In this document: positions 1-6,590 of the stretch, one piece after another | Position numbering within the stretch: position 1 is the stretch's first letter | Layout of the letters: every line of letters begins with the position of its first letter | Source of the DNA: RGIG8597 sp050872545 | Lineage (GTDB): Bacteria > Spirochaetota > GWE2-31-10 | Direction: 5' to 3' | Assembly (NCBI GenBank): GCA_050872545.1 | Contig: JBNMHA010000080.1 | Location: forward strand, 1-10,348 | DNA: 10,348 bases | Program-made: the position numbers and the translations under genes | Notes under the pieces: generated by a model | Database searches by the model: none | Seen by the model: only the letters and a program-made list of their open reading frames with translations | What the model was told of the DNA's origin: nothing

Positions 1-1
1 A

Positions 2-241
2 ACTATTGCTATTTTAGATGTTTTGTGGATTTGGAATGATTTCCTACTGCCGCTTATCATACTTACAAAAAAAGTTGTAACTGTTCAGTTGGCGCAATAT
101 TACACACGAGGAGCATATTCCAGAGATTTTGGAATGGAACTGGCATCTTTAGTTCTTGCAGTTTTCCCTGTTATAATATTCTATATATTCATGCAACGTT
201 ACATTATCAAAGGCGTAATCGCCGGAGCAGTAAAAGGATAA
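2..241 (+). CDS. Sugar ABC transporter permease, MalG-type (CUT1), C-terminal end only
   Basis: This is the last 79 codons of an inner-membrane permease whose start lies before the window; the frame is open from base 2. The visible protein begins TIAILDVLWIWNDFLLPL. The Trp-Asn-Asp/Glu-Phe-hydrophobic-Pro stretch is typical of the region after the EAA loop in MalG/UgpE-type permeases of carbohydrate uptake ABC transporters. A last membrane segment follows (about ELASLVLAVFPVIIFYIFMQ), then the standard tail RYIIKGVIAGAVKG. Family knowledge: such permeases pair with a MalF-type partner, a periplasmic binding protein and an MsmX/MalK ATPase, which would lie to the left. The EAA motif itself and the substrate cannot be seen. 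A hairpin terminator follows 33 nt after the stop, so this is probably the last gene of its operon. An internal TTG near base 23 is not the real start. Confidence 0.88.
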   Translation, partial: TIAILDVLWIWNDFLLPLIILTKKVVTVQLAQYYTRGAYSRDFGMELASLVLAVFPVIIFYIFMQRYIIKGVIAGAVKG

Positions 242-267
242 CTGCGAAAGTTAGTTATGAATAAAAC

Positions 268-312
268 AAAAAAACTCGCTGATTTGTCATTCTACAATCA
301 GCGAGTTTTTTT
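268..312. terminator. Bidirectional rho-independent terminator
   Basis: A 10-bp perfect stem (CTCGCTGATT at 275-284 with AATCAGCGAG at 296-305) encloses an 11-nt loop. It is preceded by A7 (268-274) and followed by T7 (306-312), so it gives hairpin plus U-tract on both strands. It lies between convergent genes, 33 nt after the permease stop and 44 nt after the phosphatase stop, as expected for a shared terminator. Confidence 0.9.
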
Positions 313-349
313 GTTATTGTCAAGAATTCAACTGTTATTTTTAAACTTA

Positions 350-2293
350 TCAGCCTCTTTTTTTTATCAGAAATACCGTTACATCATCGGCAAAGTTACC
401 ATTATATCTGGCTCTGTCGCCTTTCTCGGTAAAACTACGCAATTCGGCAAAAATATTTTCCTTTACTTCAGACAGCGGCAGGTTTGCATATTTTTTCAGT
501 AGCTCTTTTACTCTCGGAATATCAAATTGTTCATTGTTTTCATTTTTTGCTTCTATCAAACCGTCAGTATACAAAAGCAAAATATCATTCGGATGCAACT
601 CAAACGAACAAAATGATGGTGTAGCATCAATATCTTCAATTATTCCCAAAAACAAAGTGTTTCCGGTAAGCTGCTTAATTTCTTCTACTTCTCCGGTTGC
701 AGCACGGTAAATCAGCGGCGATTCATGCGCCCCGGCTCCATAAAACGTTCCGTCATGCTCAAAGAAATAGTTCATAGTTATGAAAGAATCTGAATTATTC
801 CTTTGCTTGTTTAACAGATAAACTGTTTTATTCACATATTGATACATCTCAATAGGTAGCTTATTGTTTTTGTTGAGGCTTTCAAAAAGGTAAATACCGT
901 AATTGAATGCAGATTGGGCAATCAAAGCGATAATACCGGCTTCAAGTCCATGTCCGGAAACATCGCCGATAGAAAACCAGTTTCCTTTGCTGCAATGCCT
1001 AAAATCATAATTATCACCGCCGACTTCTGTTGCTGTAATAAGTTGATGAGACAATTCATATCCGGTTATGTGTTCCTCGTGCATAGGAAGCATAGAACTT
1101 TGAATCTTTGAAGCTGCTTGAAATTCCGATTCCAAACGTGTAATCTCTTTAGTTTTATTCAGTAAATCGGCAATTGAAACAGCTAATCTATTATAAGTCT
1201 GTGCCAAAATGTCCTTATCCGACTTTTCTTCAATTATAAAGTCATAATTTCCCTCTATAATTTCATTGGCACCTTTTGCAAGGTTCTGCAAATAATTTGA
1301 AATATCATAAAACGCATTTCCGATAACGTCGTTTTGTGAAACTGGAGTAATATTTTCGGTTGTATCTCCAATGGAAAGTTTTTTTGCAATTTTAGCTATT
1401 TGATTATAATGATTTATAAGAGCATCTACACTGTATTGCAATTGTTCTACTTCATTCAAAAACTTAATGTTATCAGCTGATTCCTGACTTTCAAGACTTT
1501 TCCCTACAAAATTTATGAGCATCTGCGATGATTCCATTAGCGGAGAAGATATTGAATTACTGATTTTTTTAGTAAGCAAAAGCCCTATGATAACCTGAAG
1601 TATTACAAGAATCGCAACAGAAACCGAACACAAAACAGTAATTATTTTCAGCAGCGAATTCATATCTTCGGCTATGCTTTCAAGTTTTTTGGAAAAACTG
1701 TCTGTATATGTGTACATCAAATTTACTTGGTCTAAAAGTTCCACGCCCTGTTGAGTAAGTTTATCCCACTTTCCGTTATTGCGCATTTTATAATTGTAGA
1801 TTAACTCACGCAGATTAAGATTTTGTAGATAGTTATTTGAAGCTGTTTGGAAATACTTCTGGTTTGCTTCTGTTTCCATCTTTAAAAAACTGTTGCTTTT
1901 AGTAAAAACTTCCAGTTTTCCCATTATAGATTCAAGCTTTTCGTCGTTAATCATTTTCCAAGATTGTGACGCAAGTTGAATTTCTTTTCTAAACTCTTTA
2001 GGATACAGAATTGAGTTTGTTCGCTTTTGCAGTACCGAAAATTTGTCCGTTGTTTGCTTAATGCTTTCTTTGGTTGTTTTAAAAGGTTTACCTTTCAGCC
2101 ATCGTGTAACGCTAAGCTGAATATTGCGGTCTGCATTTTCCCAATTTACACGTATTTCGCTGATAATATCTTTTGTTTTTGAATATGAAAACCTCAGCGT
2201 AAATGAAAAAATTATTAATAAAGCCGCACAAAATGAAAGGGCAATTACCGATAAGTGGCTTTTATAAAGTAAATTTTTTATAGATTTCTGCAT
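350..2293 (-). CDS. Membrane-anchored HAMP/SpoIIE-type PP2C serine phosphatase
   Basis: 647-residue signalling protein. Residues about 14-34 form a first membrane segment, about 35-213 a probable extracytoplasmic, mainly helical sensory region, and about 214-240 a second membrane segment. A HAMP-like linker and a further helical stretch precede the phosphatase. From about 385 to the end is a SpoIIE/RsbU-like PP2C domain: SKIQSSMLP (395-403), EVGGDNYDF (423-431), IGDVSGHGLEAG (442-453), GAHESPLIY (521-529), LLYTDGLIEA (573-582) and DDVTVFLI (636-643). The metal-binding aspartates (D427, D444, D577, D636/D637) are all present, so it should be active. Start choice: an open frame extends 13 codons further up, but only the ATG at 2291-2293 has a ribosome site (AAAGGA, 6-nt spacer), and the protein then begins MQKSIKNLLY just before the first membrane helix. 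Family knowledge: such enzymes dephosphorylate STAS-domain anti-sigma antagonists. No STAS protein, anti-sigma factor or kinase is in the window, so partner and signal are unknown. Confidence 0.9.
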   Translation of the reverse strand: MQKSIKNLLYKSHLSVIALSFCAALLIIFSFTLRFSYSKTKDIISEIRVNWENADRNIQLSVTRWLKGKPFKTTKESIKQTTDKFSVLQKRTNSILYPKEFRKEIQLASQSWKMINDEKLESIMGKLEVFTKSNSFLKMETEANQKYFQTASNNYLQNLNLRELIYNYKMRNNGKWDKLTQQGVELLDQVNLMYTYTDSFSKKLESIAEDMNSLLKIITVLCSVSVAILVILQVIIGLLLTKKISNSISSPLMESSQMLINFVGKSLESQESADNIKFLNEVEQLQYSVDALINHYNQIAKIAKKLSIGDTTENITPVSQNDVIGNAFYDISNYLQNLAKGANEIIEGNYDFIIEEKSDKDILAQTYNRLAVSIADLLNKTKEITRLESEFQAASKIQSSMLPMHEEHITGYELSHQLITATEVGGDNYDFRHCSKGNWFSIGDVSGHGLEAGIIALIAQSAFNYGIYLFESLNKNNKLPIEMYQYVNKTVYLLNKQRNNSDSFITMNYFFEHDGTFYGAGAHESPLIYRAATGEVEEIKQLTGNTLFLGIIEDIDATPSFCSFELHPNDILLLYTDGLIEAKNENNEQFDIPRVKELLKKYANLPLSEVKENIFAELRSFTEKGDRARYNGNFADDVTVFLIKKRG

Positions 2294-2299
2294 GGAAAA

Positions 2300-2305
2300 T
2301 CCTTT
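2300..2305 (-). promoter_or_regulatory. Ribosome binding site that fixes the phosphatase start
   Basis: On the minus strand this reads AAAGGA, 6 nt before the ATG at 2293-2291. The two upstream in-frame ATGs (at 2332 and 2320) have no comparable purine-rich site. This is the main reason to shorten the protein to 647 residues. Confidence 0.75.
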
Positions 2306-2428
2306 GATATTTTGTTTCATTGAAATAATCATTAAAACAAGAATTAATTAAATTAAGTAATCGTGAATGATACTATAAAATATCTTATTTACCATAAATT
2401 AGTGTAAAAGACTTCAAAAATACAAAAA

Positions 2429-2457
2429 TTGACATTTTCTACCTTTCGTGGTATTAG
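2429..2457 (+). promoter_or_regulatory. Probable housekeeping-sigma promoter for parE-parC
   Basis: A perfect -35 hexamer TTGACA (2429-2434) is followed after exactly 17 nt by TATTAG (2452-2457), a 4/6 match to the -10 consensus. Transcription would start near 2464, leaving about 280 nt of untranslated leader before the parE ATG. A closer promoter may exist, but I did not find one as good. Confidence 0.6.
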
Positions 2458-2728
2458 CATTTTTCTGTCTTAAAACAACAACTTTTCTATATAGCATAAA
2501 TGTCGAATTTTTAGTTTTTATGCCATTACTGTTTTTGAAAAAAGCTCGGCTTATAAAATTTTTTAATAGTTTGTGTTAAGTCAAGAATGGCACAAATTAT
2601 TATATGCAATGACATATATTAAAAAAATTCAGCGTTTATAGATATATTTAAACATAAGACTATTTTTCACTATCAAAATCAGTAATTTTCATACGTTATG
2701 ATGTATAAATTTACACGGGAAATTATTT

Positions 2729-2735
2729 GAAAGGG
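2729..2735 (+). promoter_or_regulatory. Ribosome binding site of parE
   Basis: GAAAGGG lies 8 nt before the ATG at 2744 and supports that start; a second, weaker AAGG sits at 2737-2740, too close to the ATG to be used. Confidence 0.7.
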
Positions 2736-2743
2736 TAAGGCAC

Positions 2744-4558
2744 ATGGCAAATGAATCAAATCATAATTATACTGAAGATAAAATAAAAACGTTGAGTCCG
2801 CTGGAACATATTCGTGCAAGAAGCGGAATGTACATCGGAAGGTTAGGTGACGGAGCACAATATGATGACGGCGTTTATATTCTTTTGAAGGAAGTTATTG
2901 ATAATTCCATAGATGAATATATTATGGGATTCGGTGATAAAATCGAAATATGTCTTAATGATAAACTTGCAAGCGTGCGTGACTATGGACGAGGAATCCC
3001 TTTAGGTAAACTGGAAGATTGTGTGTCTATAATTAATACGGGCGGAAAATTCAATGATGATGTATTTCAATTTTCCGTAGGTTTAAACGGTGTCGGAACA
3101 AAAGCTGTAAACGCTTTGTCGTCGCATTTTTTGGTTCGCTCGTATCGTGAAGGAAAATACAAGGAAATTGTATTCTCCAAAGGCAAAAAAATATCAGAAA
3201 AAAGCGGTAGTGCGGCAAAAGAACACGACGGAACATACACGGAATTTATTCCCGACGATGAAATTTTCGGCAATTACCAATTCAACGGAGATTTTATAAC
3301 CGAAAGAGTAAGAAATTATTCGTATCTTAACAGAAACCTAAGATTGTATTTTAATGGAGAAGAGTTTTTCAGCAGCAACGGGTTAAAAGATTTGCTCGAA
3401 ACAGAAGTTGCTGATGAAGCTTTATATCCAATTATTCATTACATTGATGACAAATTGGAATACGCTTTCTGCCACATTCCAGAAATTGGCGAGAATTATT
3501 TTTCATTTGTAAACGGACAGCACACAAATGACGGCGGAACTCATCAGGCTGCGTTTAGGGAAGCAATTTTAAAAGGAATAAATGAATTTTCCGGCAAAAA
3601 TTTTAACGGTTCCGATGTAAGAGAAGGTTTTGTAGGCGCAATTGCGATAAAGCTGAAAAATCCAATCTTTGAATCTCAAACAAAAAATAAATTAGGAAAT
3701 ACAGATATTAAAAGTGACTTAATTGCAAAAATTAAGGAATCACTTGTTTTGTATCTGAACAGGAACAAAGAAATTGCGGATAAAATTCTGGAACGTGTAA
3801 AATATAATGAAATGATACGAAGTGAGTTTCAAAAAGTTCAAAAAGAGGCAAGAGAGAAATCAAAAAAGGTTGCGCTTAACATTCCTAAATTGAAAGACTG
3901 CAAAATTCACTTTAACGATGACAATCCTAAATATGCGGCGGAAAAAGAAAACACGATGATTTTCATTACCGAAGGAGATTCGGCTTCCGGAAGTATTGGT
4001 CCAAGCAGAAATGTTATGACACAAGCAATTTTTTCTTTACGCGGAAAACCTCTTAACACGTATGGTCACACAAAATCTACAATTTATAAAAATGAAGAAA
4101 TTTATAACCTAATGAAAGCTTTGGGCATTGAAAACGGAATAGAAGGACTGCGTTATAATAAAGTTGTAATAGCAACCGATGCCGATGTGGATGGTTTTCA
4201 TATACGAAATTTAGTTATGACTTTTTTCCTTGTTTTGTTTGAACAAGTCCCTTTAAAGGGACATTTATACATATTAGAAACGCCTTTGTTCAGAGTGCGA
4301 AACAAGCAACAAACATTGTACTGTTATTCCGAAGAGGAAAAAGAAAAGGCAATGAAAAAGATTAAGAATCACGAGATTACACGATTTAAAGGGCTTGGAG
4401 AAATTTCGCCTAAAGAGTTTGGGCAGTTTATTGGCAAAGACATTAAACTGACTAAAGTTACTGTTGAACATCTGAATGAAATAAAAAAGTCGCTTGGTTT
4501 TTACATGGGGAATAATACTCCGGAAAGAAAAGATTATATTATGGAAAATTTAATATAG
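2744..4558 (+). CDS. parE: DNA topoisomerase IV subunit B (ATPase/TOPRIM)
   Basis: 604-residue ATP-hydrolysing subunit of a type IIA topoisomerase, which with ParC (next gene) passes one duplex through another to unlink daughter chromosomes. The N-terminal GHKL ATPase shows the N-box EVIDNSIDE (50-58, catalytic E50, Mg-binding N54), RDYGRGIP (79-86), GLNGVGTKAVNALS (113-126) and the transducer QTK loop (312-314). The TOPRIM domain has EGDSASGS (410-417), SLRGKPLN (431-438) and the acidic DADVDG (479-484). RFKGLGEISPKEF (547-559) and the FYMGNNTPER tail are the usual C-terminal signatures. Length is short for the family, and it lacks the large TOPRIM insert of proteobacterial GyrB. GyrB was considered; the RLGDGAQYDDGVY segment, the pairing with a short ParC-like A subunit and the FIGKDI tail favour ParE. 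From memory the closest resemblance is to Bacteroidota ParE. One oddity is Ser27 in RSGMYIG, where Pro is usual. It is followed 13 nt later by parC in the same operon. Confidence 0.93.
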   Translation: MANESNHNYTEDKIKTLSPLEHIRARSGMYIGRLGDGAQYDDGVYILLKEVIDNSIDEYIMGFGDKIEICLNDKLASVRDYGRGIPLGKLEDCVSIINTGGKFNDDVFQFSVGLNGVGTKAVNALSSHFLVRSYREGKYKEIVFSKGKKISEKSGSAAKEHDGTYTEFIPDDEIFGNYQFNGDFITERVRNYSYLNRNLRLYFNGEEFFSSNGLKDLLETEVADEALYPIIHYIDDKLEYAFCHIPEIGENYFSFVNGQHTNDGGTHQAAFREAILKGINEFSGKNFNGSDVREGFVGAIAIKLKNPIFESQTKNKLGNTDIKSDLIAKIKESLVLYLNRNKEIADKILERVKYNEMIRSEFQKVQKEAREKSKKVALNIPKLKDCKIHFNDDNPKYAAEKENTMIFITEGDSASGSIGPSRNVMTQAIFSLRGKPLNTYGHTKSTIYKNEEIYNLMKALGIENGIEGLRYNKVVIATDADVDGFHIRNLVMTFFLVLFEQVPLKGHLYILETPLFRVRNKQQTLYCYSEEEKEKAMKKIKNHEITRFKGLGEISPKEFGQFIGKDIKLTKVTVEHLNEIKKSLGFYMGNNTPERKDYIMENLI

Positions 4559-4561
4559 GAG
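4557..4561 (+). promoter_or_regulatory. Ribosome binding site of parC overlapping the parE stop
   Basis: AGGAG shares its first two bases with the TAG stop of parE and sits 10 nt before the parC ATG. The overlap suggests translational coupling, which would help keep the two subunits in balance. Confidence 0.65.
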
Positions 4562-4571
4562 ACGCAGCAGA

Positions 4572-6506
4572 ATGAATAATTTAAATGAGTTGTTTGATCG
4601 AAATTTTATAGAATATGCGTCTTATGTTATTAAAGACCGTGCGATTCCGGATGCTGCCGACGGATTAAAGCCGGTTCAGCGTCGTATATTTCATGCAATG
4701 TACGAAAAAGATGACGGACGATTTAATAAAGTCGCCAATGTTGCCGGCAACACAATGCAGTATCATCCGCACGGAGATGCATCAATTGTTGATGCTTTGG
4801 TCGTATTGGCAAACAAAGAATACTTTATCGACAAGCAGGGAAATTTCGGAAACATTTTAACCGGTGACAGAGCTTCTGCCGCACGTTACATTGAATGCCG
4901 ATTAAATGGATTGGCAAAGGAAGTTTTGTTTAATCCCAGCGTTACCGAATACATGGATAATTATGACGGAAGGCACAAAGAGCCGATTACTCTGCCTGCT
5001 AAACTTCCTGTTCTGCTGCTGCTTGGTGCAGAGGGAATTGCCGTAGGAATGTCTACTAAAATTCTTCCGCATAATTTTGGTGAAATTTTGGCGGCGGAAA
5101 TAGCATTACTAAAAGGTGAAAACATCGCTTTGTATCCGGATTTTCAGCAAGGCGGAATAATGGATGTGTCGGATTATCGTGACGGATTGGGGAAAGTACG
5201 AATCCGCGCACGTATAGAAAAAAAAGACGACAAAACCGTTTTGATTAAAGAAATTCCTTACGGAACAACAACAGAATCAATAATAAATTCAATAGAAGCG
5301 GCTTCACGCAAGAACCAGATAAAAATCAGCTCAATTAACGACTTCACAACCGAAAAGGTTGAAATCGAAGTAAAAAGTGCGCGCGGTGAAAATGCGGACA
5401 ATTTACTTAAAGGCTTATATGCTTTTACAGACTGTGAACTCGTAATAAATACAAGCATGATTGCCATTGTAAATAACAAGCCGAAACTTATGACAGTAAC
5501 CGAGTTGCTGAAATACAATTCTCAGCGGCTTTTAGAAATATTGGATAAAGAACTGCACCATAAAGAAGCAACTTTGTCCGAACAGTTGCAACAGTTGACG
5601 CTTGAACAAATTTTCATTGAAAACCGAATCTATAAAGAAATTGAGGAACTGGAAGAATATCCGCTGATTTTGCAGACTGTGGAAAAATCAATGAATCGTT
5701 TTAAAGATTTGTTTATCAGAGAACTCACAAACGATGACATTGAACGACTGCTGGAAATAAAAATTAAAAGAATTTCCCGCTATGATATGAACAAAAACAG
5801 AAAAACAATTGATGATATTGTCAAAGCTTTGGAAAAAGTCCGCTATAACATTGCACACTTGAAACCTTATGCGATCGGTTATCTGAAAGAAATTGACAAA
5901 AAATACAGTCCGGATTTTCCACGAAAAACTGAAATTTCCGCAATAAAAGTAGTTGATACATCAGAAATAAAATTGCCGGAATCAAAAGTTTACTTTAACC
6001 TTGAAACAGGTTTTGCCGGAACTGATGTAAAAAGCGAAAATCCGCCGCTGCTTTTAAAGCCAAAGGATAAAATCATCGTATTTAATAAACGCGGAACTTT
6101 TAAAGTTATACCGATAGAGGGAAAAACTTTTATTGACACAGATGTTCTTTATATAAATGTTTTTGATGCGGAAAGAACTTATACGCTGATTTACACAGAT
6201 CTTGATAAAAATATAACGTTCATTAAGCGGTTTAAAATCAATTCATTCATGCAGAACAAAGAATATTCTTTCGTTAAGGCAGAAAATGCAAAAATTAATT
6301 ACTTCTCTGTTTTACCGGAAGAACGACTGAAATTTTATTTTGTGAAGAAACCTAAGCAAAAAATTAACGAAGAAGTAGTTGATACAAAAATTCTTGATGT
6401 AAAAAGCTACAGTTCGCTCGGTGTAAGAGTCGGAGCAGGCAAAGAAGTAGAAAAAATTGTTCGCTTGGAAAAAAAGGAAATATCCAAGTCACAAAACAAT
6501 TCATAA
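4572..6506 (+). CDS. parC: DNA topoisomerase IV subunit A (DNA cleavage/rejoining)
   Basis: 644-residue breakage-reunion subunit that forms the A2B2 enzyme with ParE. The winged-helix core starts almost at once (FIEYASYVIKDRAIPDAADG, 12-31) and contains QRRIFHAM (36-43), the quinolone region HPHGDASIVDALV (65-77) and AARYIECRL (103-111), where Arg105-Tyr106 are the catalytic pair that forms the phosphotyrosyl DNA link. The tower follows (LPAKLPVLLLLGAEGIAVGM, 141-160), then a coiled-coil/C-gate region (about 310-440). The C-terminal part (about 465-632) has repeated beta strands consistent with a reduced beta-pinwheel. There is no GyrA box (QRRGGKG), which excludes GyrA with its DNA-wrapping function. 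It is clearly shorter than proteobacterial ParC (about 750) and Bacteroidota ParC (about 880 as I recall), mainly at the ends. The position of the quinolone-contact serine is Ala70, and the acidic one four residues on is Asp74. A hairpin terminator follows. Confidence 0.93.
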   Translation: MNNLNELFDRNFIEYASYVIKDRAIPDAADGLKPVQRRIFHAMYEKDDGRFNKVANVAGNTMQYHPHGDASIVDALVVLANKEYFIDKQGNFGNILTGDRASAARYIECRLNGLAKEVLFNPSVTEYMDNYDGRHKEPITLPAKLPVLLLLGAEGIAVGMSTKILPHNFGEILAAEIALLKGENIALYPDFQQGGIMDVSDYRDGLGKVRIRARIEKKDDKTVLIKEIPYGTTTESIINSIEAASRKNQIKISSINDFTTEKVEIEVKSARGENADNLLKGLYAFTDCELVINTSMIAIVNNKPKLMTVTELLKYNSQRLLEILDKELHHKEATLSEQLQQLTLEQIFIENRIYKEIEELEEYPLILQTVEKSMNRFKDLFIRELTNDDIERLLEIKIKRISRYDMNKNRKTIDDIVKALEKVRYNIAHLKPYAIGYLKEIDKKYSPDFPRKTEISAIKVVDTSEIKLPESKVYFNLETGFAGTDVKSENPPLLLKPKDKIIVFNKRGTFKVIPIEGKTFIDTDVLYINVFDAERTYTLIYTDLDKNITFIKRFKINSFMQNKEYSFVKAENAKINYFSVLPEERLKFYFVKKPKQKINEEVVDTKILDVKSYSSLGVRVGAGKEVEKIVRLEKKEISKSQNNS

Positions 6507-6520
6507 TGCAATAACAAATC

Positions 6521-6563
6521 AAAGTGACTGTATATTTTTCTTTTTGTACGGTCACTTTTGTTT
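6521..6563 (+). terminator. Terminator of the parE-parC operon
   Basis: A 12-bp stem with one G-T pair (AAAGTGACTGTA at 6521-6532 with TACGGTCACTTT at 6547-6558) encloses a 14-nt T-rich loop and is followed by TGTTT. It starts 14 nt after the parC stop. The T-tract is short and interrupted by one G, so strength is uncertain. Confidence 0.7.
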
Positions 6564-6590
6564 ATCGCTTTCAAGTTCGATAATAGTAAA

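Larger units (their letters stand above)
2294..2743. other. AT-rich divergent intergenic region, phosphatase/topoisomerase IV
   Basis: 450 nt between two divergently read genes. I find no plausible ORF, tRNA or strong GC hairpin in it. It holds one good promoter toward parE (2429-2457), a weak 7-bp inverted repeat (GCATAAA 2494-2500 / TTTATGC 2517-2523), a 6-bp dyad TATATG-N6-CATATA (2601-2618) and a 5-bp dyad TCATA-CGT-TATGA (2689-2701). In such AT-rich DNA short dyads of this kind arise by chance. No convincing promoter for the minus-strand phosphatase was found; the best minus-strand hexamers (TTTACA at 2408-2403 with TAAGAT at 2387-2382) are only 15 nt apart. Confidence 0.7.

Noticed and set aside
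257..502. Plus-strand ORF of 81 codons opposite the end of the phosphatase gene
   Set aside because: It runs through the terminator hairpin and is antisense to a phosphatase gene with clear motifs. Its composition and lack of a family match mark it as a shadow.
2494..2523. GCATAAA/TTTATGC inverted repeat as a riboswitch or terminator stem
   Set aside because: A 7-bp A-T-rich stem with a 16-nt loop and no T-tract or further paired elements is expected by chance in this sequence.
2591..2606. TGGCAC followed by TGCA upstream of parE as a sigma-54 promoter
   Set aside because: The two blocks are too far apart for the -24/-12 spacing, and no TTGC follows at the right distance.
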